5,477 nucleotides of DNA from Alphaproteobacteria bacterium (GTDB taxonomy: Bacteria; Pseudomonadota; Alphaproteobacteria; Caulobacterales; Caulobacteraceae): assembly GCA_028869395.1 (NCBI GenBank), contig JAGWSE010000093.1, positions 1 to 5,477 of the forward strand, in the 5' to 3' direction. Under the pieces are notes generated by a model. The model had not been told where the DNA came from. It worked only from the letters and a program-made list of their open reading frames with translations, and did no database searches. Of this stretch, positions 1 to 4,820 are shown piece by piece. How positions within the stretch are numbered: position 1 is the first letter of the stretch; each line of letters begins with the position of its first letter. The position numbers were made by a program, and so were the translations under genes.

Positions 1-38
1 ATCGAGGGGGAGGGTTCACCTGTCCCGGAAGCTTCGGC
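1..38. other. Short non-coding edge sequence
   Basis: These 38 bases lie downstream of the peroxiredoxin stop. I see the palindrome GAAGCTTC (28-35), but it has no loop or T-tract and does not make a terminator. No gene end can be identified at the left edge. Confidence 0.4.
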
Positions 39-521
39 CTACAGATTCTCCAGCAGGTGCTCCGCCGACGACACCCGGAATTCGCCCGGCGCCTCGACGT
101 TGAGCTGGGTCACCACCCCGTCCTTGGCGACCAGCGAATAGCGCTGCGAGCGCTGGCCCAGGCCGACCCGCGCGCCGTCCATCTCCAGGCCGATCGCCTT
201 GGTGAACTCGCCGTTGCCGTCGGCCAGCATCAGGATCTCGCCGTCGATCCCCTGGTCCTTGGCCCAGGCCTTCATCACGAAGGGGTCGTTGACCGAAATG
301 CAGGCGATGGTGTCGATGCCCTTGGCCTTGACCTCGGCCGCGTGCTGCTTGAACCCCGGCAGGTGCTTGGCCGAGCAGGTGGGCGTGAAGGCGCCCGGGA
401 CAGCGAAGAGGGCGACCTTGCGACCCTTGAAGAACTCATCCGTGGAGACCGGCTTCGGGCCCTCGGCGGTGGCCTGGGTGACAGTGACGTTGGGCAGCTT
501 GTCGCCGACTTTGATGGTCAT
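39..521 (-). CDS. Peroxiredoxin, Prx5 (redoxin) subfamily
   Basis: A cytosolic thiol peroxidase that reduces hydrogen peroxide and organic hydroperoxides through a cysteine sulfenate. The 160-residue protein is one thioredoxin-fold redoxin domain, the usual length for bacterial Prx5 proteins, with no signal peptide. The active-site loop PGAFTPTCS (residues 42-50) holds the peroxidatic Cys49 with its conserved Pro42 and Thr46. The GQRSQRY segment (122-128) supplies the catalytic Arg127. The only other cysteine is Cys74 in the core. The C-terminal position where human PRDX5 has its resolving cysteine reads RVSSAEHLL (149-157), so I infer a 1-Cys mechanism using an external thiol such as glutathione/glutaredoxin. 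The start is supported by GGAGAGG six bases upstream. It is divergent from the yqgE-like gene. The family call is firm; the physiological reductant is unknown. Confidence 0.96.
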   Translation of the reverse strand: MTIKVGDKLPNVTVTQATAEGPKPVSTDEFFKGRKVALFAVPGAFTPTCSAKHLPGFKQHAAEVKAKGIDTIACISVNDPFVMKAWAKDQGIDGEILMLADGNGEFTKAIGLEMDGARVGLGQRSQRYSLVAKDGVVTQLNVEAPGEFRVSSAEHLLENL

Positions 522-527
522 GGGCGT

Positions 528-534
528 CCTCTCC
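528..534 (-). promoter_or_regulatory. Ribosome binding site of the peroxiredoxin gene
   Basis: On the minus strand this reads GGAGAGG, a near-perfect anti-Shine-Dalgarno match, six bases before the ATG at 521-519. It fixes the start and suggests strong translation. It is the best ribosome binding site in the window. Confidence 0.85.
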
Positions 535-570
535 GGTGGATTAGCTTGGCAGATAAGGCCTGCACGGCCG

Positions 571-591
571 GTCGCAACACCCCTGTCGCAA
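571..591 (-). repeat. Tandem TTGCGAC direct repeat, 14-base period
   Basis: On the minus strand TTGCGAC occurs at 591-585 and again at 577-571, separated by exactly seven bases. The two copies are identical and sit in the middle of the divergent promoter region. Two half-sites on the same face pattern can indicate a dimeric regulator, but the 14-base period is not an integral number of helical turns and the match may be chance. I do not recognise a known regulator for this motif. Confidence 0.4.
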
Positions 592-635
592 TTGGGACCT
601 TGAATCAGCCATCATCCCCGCCAAATTGAGCCGCG

Positions 636-1199
636 ATGCAAGGCCCCTTCTTTTCCGGCCAGCTGCTCATCGCCATGCCGGGCATTTCCGACCCGCGGTT
701 CGAGCGCGCGCTGATCCTGGTTTGCGCTCACGACGAGCAGCACGCCATGGGCGTCGCCGTGAACCGGCCGCTGGAGGGGTTGACGCTTCCCGACCTGCTG
801 GAGCGACTGGACATCAAGCCCACAGTCGACCTGCCGCCGGACCTGGTCCTGATGGGCGGACCGGTGGAGCGCGAGCGCGGGTTCGTGGTGCACACCGCCG
901 ACTACGGCGGCGAGCACACCCTGCCGATCGGCGTGGACCTGGCGCTGACCGCCACGCGCGAGGTGCTGGAGGCGATGGCCGGCCGTGGCCCTGCGCCGCG
1001 CCGGTCCCTCCTGGCCCTGGGCTACGCCGGCTGGGGCGAGGGCCAGCTCGAGAACGAGATCAAGGAGAACGTCTGGCTGACCTGCGAGGCGGACGAGCAG
1101 CTGGTCTTCGGCGGCGACCACGACCACAAATGGGGCGGCGCGCTGGCCAAGATCGGCGTCGACCCGGAAAAACTCAGCGCCTTCGCGGGACGCGCCTAA
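636..1199 (+). CDS. yqgE: YqgE/AlgH family protein (DUF179)
   Basis: A conserved, probably cytosolic single-domain protein of unknown biochemical role. It is named after E. coli YqgE and Pseudomonas AlgH, the latter linked to alginate regulation. The 187-residue length is typical. All family signatures are present in order: GQLLIAMPGISDPRFERAL (8-26), MGVAVNRP (38-45), GGPVERERGFVVH (74-86), LGYAGWGEGQLENEI (128-142) followed by NVWL (145-148), and the C-terminal KWGGALAKIGVD (165-176). No catalytic residues are established for the family. The ATG at 636 puts the first conserved block at residue 8, as in homologues, but only a weak TTGAG (626-630) precedes it; a TTG at 626 in another frame is not used. 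It is divergent from the peroxiredoxin and convergent with the phosphodiesterase gene, with overlapping stops. It is not beside yqgF here. Confidence 0.95.
   Translation: MQGPFFSGQLLIAMPGISDPRFERALILVCAHDEQHAMGVAVNRPLEGLTLPDLLERLDIKPTVDLPPDLVLMGGPVERERGFVVHTADYGGEHTLPIGVDLALTATREVLEAMAGRGPAPRRSLLALGYAGWGEGQLENEIKENVWLTCEADEQLVFGGDHDHKWGGALAKIGVDPEKLSAFAGRA
1196..1199. other. Overlapping convergent stop codons of yqgE-like gene and pdeA
   Basis: The plus-strand TAA (1197-1199) and the minus-strand TAG (1198-1196) share bases within CTAA, so the two convergent genes overlap by four bases with no intergenic space. No hairpin with a T-tract is visible on either side, so each transcript probably runs into the other gene. 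Confidence 0.9.
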
Positions 1200-2860
1200 C
1201 CGCGGCTTCCCTTCGCCCGCACCGGGGCGGCGCCGTCGACGTAGCTTTCGTTGAGGTAGACCTCCGCCTCCTGCGGCGACAGCGCGGGCGCATAGCCGAA
1301 GCCCTGACCGTAGTCGCAGCCCAGCGAGAGCAGCGCGCGGGCCATGCCGGCGTTCTCGACGCCCTCCGCCACCACCTCGAGGTTAAGGTCCTGGCCGAGC
1401 TTGACGACCGAGGAGACGATCTTGGCCGAGCCCTCGTTGGTGGCCATGGTGCGTACGAAGTATCGGTCGATCTTCAGCGTGTCGAACGGCAGACGGGTGA
1501 GATAGCTGAGCGAGGAGAAACCGGTGCCGAAGTCGTCGAGCGCCAGGGCCGCGCCGGCCGCGCGCAGGTTCTCGAGGATGACGGCCGCGCGGTCGGGATC
1601 GCGCATGACGTCGCTTTCCGTGACCTCCAGCTTGAGCGCGCCGGGCGGCAGTTGGGTCTGGGCGAGGATGGCGGCGACATCCTCGACGAGGTCGGGGCGG
1701 TCGATCTCGCCCGTCGAAAGATTGACCGCCACGGTGAGCTCGCCAGCCGCGGCGTGCCTGCGGCGCCACTCGCCGAGCTGGCGGGCGGCCTGACGCATCA
1801 TCATGGCGCCCAGGTCGCGCATCATGCCCATCTCGTCGCAGAGCGGCAGGAACTGTTCGGGCGTCAGCAGCCCGCGCCTGGGATGGCGCCAGCGCACCAG
1901 CGCCTCGAAGCCGGACAGCGCGCCCGTCGAGAGGCGCACGATCGGCTGGTAGAAGGGCGTGAGCTCGCCCCGGGCCAGGGCGCCGCGCAGGTCGCCTTCG
2001 AGCGCCAGCCGGGAAAGGCCGTCGGTCTCGAGCGTGCGACCGTAGGCGGCCGCCCCGCCGCGGCCGTTGCTCTTGGCCGACTCCACCGCCAGCTCGGCGC
2101 GGCGCAGGAGCTCGGCGGCTTCCGGGGCGTCGGGGCCGCCTTCGGCTTCCACGGCGCCGATGGACAGGGTCGGGTGGATATCGAAGCCCGCGACGCGAAG
2201 CGGCTGCTCCAGAGCCCGACGCAGCGCGTCCGGTCCGGGCGAGAGCTCGAGAGGCGCAAGGGCTGCGAACTCGTCCTCGCCGACGCGGGAGAGCAGCGCC
2301 CCGCTCGGGAAGGCCGCGGCGAGCCGTGAGCCGAGCGCGGCCAGCACCAGGTCGGCGCGCTCGTGACCGAGCGCCTCGTTCAGCCGCCTCAGACGGTCGA
2401 GGTCGGCGACGACGAGTTCGTGGCGGCCGGGACTCTGCAGCCGCTCGCGAGCGCGGATCACGAAGCTGCGACGGTCAAGCAGCCCGGTGAGCACGTCCTG
2501 GTCGGAGGCGGCGAACTTGGTCTCGGGCGCCACGACGCCGGCGGCGCGGCAGCCCTCCTCGAGCCAGAGCCCGCGCCAGATGCAGGCGCCGCCGCCACGC
2601 ATGCGAAGACGCACCGAGATCTCCGCCCCGGGTTCGCGCACGCGCAGGATGTCTTCGGCGGAGGCGCGGTCCTGCGGCAGGGCGAGGGCGCGCAGGGCCG
2701 CCGAGGAGCAGTCGGGGGCGAGCGGACCGAGGCCGAGCGCGCGCGAGGCGCCGGTCAGGCGCAGGCGGTCCTTCTCAGGCTCCCACATCCACAGCGCCAC
2801 GTCGGCGGCGCCGAGCGCCTCCAGCGTGGTCGTCGCGTCCCACATCCAGCTGTTGGGCAT
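1196..2860 (-). CDS. pdeA: PAS-GGDEF-EAL c-di-GMP phosphodiesterase, probable PdeA
   Basis: Predicted to hydrolyse cyclic di-GMP to pGpG. The 554-residue protein has no membrane segment. A PAS-like region (about 15-110, ALWMWEP at 22-28) precedes a GGDEF domain (about 120-275; LTGLLDRR at 124-131, ADLD at 152-155) whose signature is GEDEF (194-198). The RxxD inhibitory site is replaced by PSGA (185-188), so cyclase activity is unlikely. The EAL domain (about 285-540) keeps every catalytic position: Glu319 (FEAL), Asn380 (NLS), Glu412, Asp442-Asp443 (DDFGTG), Lys463, Glu499 (AEGVE) and Gln519 (GQGF). The chain ends in Arg-Gly. In Caulobacter CC3396/PdeA a GEDEF domain binds GTP and activates the EAL domain, and CpdR delivers the PAS domain to ClpXP. 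An ATG at 2962 would add an Arg-rich stretch and overlap the acetyltransferase gene by 68 bases, so I chose 2860, giving close to PdeA's length. The ribosome site is weak (CAGGCGA). Domains are certain; orthology is inferred. Confidence 0.9.
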   Translation of the reverse strand: MPNSWMWDATTTLEALGAADVALWMWEPEKDRLRLTGASRALGLGPLAPDCSSAALRALALPQDRASAEDILRVREPGAEISVRLRMRGGGACIWRGLWLEEGCRAAGVVAPETKFAASDQDVLTGLLDRRSFVIRARERLQSPGRHELVVADLDRLRRLNEALGHERADLVLAALGSRLAAAFPSGALLSRVGEDEFAALAPLELSPGPDALRRALEQPLRVAGFDIHPTLSIGAVEAEGGPDAPEAAELLRRAELAVESAKSNGRGGAAAYGRTLETDGLSRLALEGDLRGALARGELTPFYQPIVRLSTGALSGFEALVRWRHPRRGLLTPEQFLPLCDEMGMMRDLGAMMMRQAARQLGEWRRRHAAAGELTVAVNLSTGEIDRPDLVEDVAAILAQTQLPPGALKLEVTESDVMRDPDRAAVILENLRAAGAALALDDFGTGFSSLSYLTRLPFDTLKIDRYFVRTMATNEGSAKIVSSVVKLGQDLNLEVVAEGVENAGMARALLSLGCDYGQGFGYAPALSPQEAEVYLNESYVDGAAPVRAKGSRG

Positions 2861-2894
2861 CGCCGAGAAATCGCCTGCACAGAGCGGGCGCCGC

Positions 2895-3506
2895 TCAGAC
2901 CGACACCCCGTCGTCCGGGCCCTCGGACCCCGGCAGGGGCGAGACGAGGCCGAACAGGACATGGTCTCGCCAGACGCCGTTAATTTTCAGATAAGCCTTC
3001 GCATAGCCCTCCTCGGTGAAGCCTGCCTTTTTCAGCAGGCTGCGGGAGGGCGCGTTGTCGGGGATGCAGGCGGCTTCGAGCCGGTGCAGGCCGAGCGTGC
3101 GGAACGAGAACTCGGCGACCGCGCGAACGGCGGCCAGCGTCAGACCCTGGCGGATGTAGGGCAGGCCGCACCAATAGCCGATGGAGCCCATCTGGGCGAC
3201 GCCGCGGCGGACGTTCGACAAGGTGATGCCGCCGGTCAGCGCCTCGTCGGCCGCGCGCAACACGAAGAACGAATAGGCCGATCCCAGCTCACGGTCGCGC
3301 GCATAGGCGGCGAGCCGGCGACGGAAGGCGGCGCGGCTGAGGTCGTCCGCCGGCCAGGTCGGTTCCCACGGTTGCAGGAAGCCGCGCGAAGCGGCGCGGA
3401 CATCGCGCCATTCCTGGTAGTCGGTCGCCCGCGGCGGGCGCAGCACGACGCCGTGGCCCTCCAGTCGGAGGCCGCTCTCCGGGGCGATCCAGTCGAGTAG
3501 CGCCAT
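2895..3506 (-). CDS. rimJ: RimJ-family GNAT N-acetyltransferase
   Basis: A GNAT-fold enzyme that moves acetyl from acetyl-CoA to an amine; E. coli RimJ acetylates the N-terminal alanine of ribosomal protein S5. The 203-residue length is close to RimJ (about 194). RimJ-like blocks seen are FLQPWEP (43-49), LSNVRRG (96-102), IGYWCG (109-114), the acetyl-CoA loop YIRQGLTLAAV (117-127), the PDNAPSRSLLKKAGF block (149-163), and EGYAKAYLKINGVWRDHVL (166-184), the last being the strongest match to RimJ. The loop differs from the usual G-x-G form (Arg-Gln-Gly where RimJ has Gln-Gly-Lys-Gly). The start has GAGG (3518-3515) eight bases upstream. It lies 44 bases behind the M16 gene and 34 before the phosphodiesterase start, so co-transcription is likely. 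The family is firm; S5 as the substrate is an inference, since many RimJ/RimL relatives have other targets. Confidence 0.88.
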   Translation of the reverse strand: MALLDWIAPESGLRLEGHGVVLRPPRATDYQEWRDVRAASRGFLQPWEPTWPADDLSRAAFRRRLAAYARDRELGSAYSFFVLRAADEALTGGITLSNVRRGVAQMGSIGYWCGLPYIRQGLTLAAVRAVAEFSFRTLGLHRLEAACIPDNAPSRSLLKKAGFTEEGYAKAYLKINGVWRDHVLFGLVSPLPGSEGPDDGVSV

Positions 3507-3514
3507 GGTCGCAG

Positions 3515-3518
3515 CCTC
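3515..3518 (-). promoter_or_regulatory. Ribosome binding site of the acetyltransferase gene
   Basis: Minus-strand GAGG lies eight bases before the ATG at 3506-3504. It is a modest Shine-Dalgarno match inside the 44-base gap after the M16 peptidase stop, and supports independent initiation at this start. Confidence 0.55.
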
Positions 3519-3550
3519 GCCGAATTCGCGCCCGCGTCAAGCGGCCGCGC

Positions 3551-4819
3551 CTAGTCGAACAGCGCCCGGTTCAGGACCTCCGCGGCGACCATCGCGGGTT
3601 TCGGGCCCAGCACGGCGACGGCGGCGCGGGCGGGCTCGAGGATCGAGGCGGCGAGGCGGGCGAGGTCGGCGGGGGCGACCGCATCAATCTCGGCGGCGAT
3701 CTCGTCCGGCTCGAGCGGGCGCCCGAACAGCAGGAGCTGGGCGGCGGCCTGCTCGGCGCGGGCCAGCGCCGACTCGCGGGCCATGAACATGGCGCCCTTC
3801 AACTGCGCCTTGGCGCGCGCGAGTTCCGCCTCTCCGACCGGCGCGGTCATGCCGCGGATCTCGCCGGCGGCGACCCGCGCGAGCTCGGCCGCGTCGCCCG
3901 CGGCGCAGCCGGCGAAGACGCCCAGCACGCCGACGTCGGCGTAGGTCTCGGCGTAGGCGTCGATGGCGTAGGCCAGGCCGCGCTTCTCGCGCGCCTCCTG
4001 GAACAGGCGCGAGGCCATGCCGCCCCCGAGGATCTCGGCGAACAGGCGCAGCGCGAAATAGTCTGGATGGGTGGCGCCGACGGTCGGCAGCAGGAGCACG
4101 AGATTGGCCTGCTCCAACGGCTTCACCACGGGCTGGAGTCCGCCGGAGAAGGCCGGGGGCGCGGACCCGGCGACCGTCACGCCGACGGGAGTTTCGCCGA
4201 AATCGCGCTCGACCAGCCGCAGGAGCTCGTCCTCGTCCACTGCGCCAGCGGCGCTGACCACCAGGGTCTCCGGCGCATAGAGGGCTGAGCGCCATGCGCC
4301 CAGCGTCTCGGGCGTGGACGTCCCGATCGAGGCCGGGGTGCCGAGGATCGGCCGGCCGAGCGGATGGTTTTCGAAGGCGGCCTGCTGGGCGAGTTCGAAC
4401 ACCAGGTCGTCGGGGGTGTCCGCGGCCTCAGCGATCTCCTGGCCCACCACCTGCTTCTCGCGGCGCAGGTCGTCGGGATCGAGGGTGGGATGCTGCACGA
4501 GATCGGCCAGCACCTGGAGACCCAGGTCCAGTCCGTGCGCGAGGGCGCGGACCTGGAAGCTGGTGCGCTCGTAGCCGGTGGCGGCGTTGATCTGGCCGCC
4601 CTCGCTCTCGATGGCCTCGACGATGTCGCGGGCCGAGCGCGCGCCCGCGCCCTTGAAGACCATGTGTTCCAGGAGGTGCGACCAGCCAGAGCGGGCCTCG
4701 TCCTCCGCGCGCGCGCCGCGGCCGGCCACCACCGACAGCGCCACGGTCTGGAGCCCGGGCATGGGATCGCAAACCACCCGCAGGCCGGACGACATCCGGT
4801 GGACGGCAGGTCCGCTCAT
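3551..4819 (-). CDS. M16B family zinc metallopeptidase (processing-peptidase-like)
   Basis: A 422-residue zinc peptidase of the M16B group, related to the mitochondrial processing peptidase beta subunit. The N-terminal half carries the inverted zinc motif HLLEH (48-52): His48 and His52 as ligands and Glu51 as the catalytic base. The third ligand is Glu128 in KQVVGQEIAEA (122-132), 76 residues after His52, the normal spacing. The inactive C-terminal half shows the family segment LGGGMASRLFQEAREKRGLAY (within 264-284). One polypeptide of this length normally dimerises to close the cavity. No signal peptide is visible, so I place it in the cytosol; its natural substrates are unknown. The ATG follows the threonine synthase stop as TGA-G-ATG, which suggests translational coupling. 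Placement next to thrC is, as I recall, common in alphaproteobacteria. The catalytic class is well supported. Confidence 0.95.
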   Translation of the reverse strand: MSGPAVHRMSSGLRVVCDPMPGLQTVALSVVAGRGARAEDEARSGWSHLLEHMVFKGAGARSARDIVEAIESEGGQINAATGYERTSFQVRALAHGLDLGLQVLADLVQHPTLDPDDLRREKQVVGQEIAEAADTPDDLVFELAQQAAFENHPLGRPILGTPASIGTSTPETLGAWRSALYAPETLVVSAAGAVDEDELLRLVERDFGETPVGVTVAGSAPPAFSGGLQPVVKPLEQANLVLLLPTVGATHPDYFALRLFAEILGGGMASRLFQEAREKRGLAYAIDAYAETYADVGVLGVFAGCAAGDAAELARVAAGEIRGMTAPVGEAELARAKAQLKGAMFMARESALARAEQAAAQLLLFGRPLEPDEIAAEIDAVAPADLARLAASILEPARAAVAVLGPKPAMVAAEVLNRALFD

Positions 4820-4820
4820 C

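Larger units (their letters stand above)
522..635. promoter_or_regulatory. Divergent intergenic region between peroxiredoxin and yqgE-like gene
   Basis: These 114 bases separate two divergently transcribed start codons, so promoters for both genes are expected here. The stretch is visibly richer in A and T than the flanking genes. I could not find a clean sigma-70 or Caulobacter housekeeping promoter. On the minus strand a TTGCGA (577-572) is followed after 15 bases by TTATCT (556-551), which is too short a spacing to trust. No TTAA-N7-TTAA CtrA box is present. A tandem TTGCGAC repeat in the middle is the only obvious candidate operator. The region's role rests on gene arrangement; individual promoter elements are not supported. 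Confidence 0.5.

Noticed and set aside
28..35. Palindrome GAAGCTTC after the peroxiredoxin stop
   Set aside because: It has no loop and no following T-run; it is an ordinary short palindrome, not an intrinsic terminator.
57..629. Plus-strand frames of 190 and 134 codons antisense to the peroxiredoxin
   Set aside because: They mirror the peroxiredoxin coding sequence, and no domain or ribosome binding site supports them.
522..635. Search for a CtrA box or a standard sigma-70 promoter in the divergent region
   Set aside because: No TTAA-N7-TTAA is present, and the best -35/-10 pair on the minus strand (TTGCGA and TTATCT) has a 15-base spacing with a poor -10, so no promoter was annotated.
1214..1229. 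Possible hairpin (CGCCC, six-base loop, GGGCG) near the convergent gene ends
   Set aside because: The stem is only five pairs, lies inside the pdeA coding end and has no T-tract, so it does not qualify as a terminator.
626..2329. Open frame of 567 codons on the plus strand across yqgE and antisense to pdeA
   Set aside because: It runs out of frame through a clear YqgE gene and opposite conserved EAL/GGDEF codons. The product is Arg/Ala/Gly-rich without recognisable domains, as expected for a GC-rich shadow frame.
2363..3500. Plus-strand open frames of 206 and 337 codons opposite pdeA and the acetyltransferase
   Set aside because: Both lie antisense to genes with strong motifs, have low-complexity Arg/Ala/Glu composition and show no family features.
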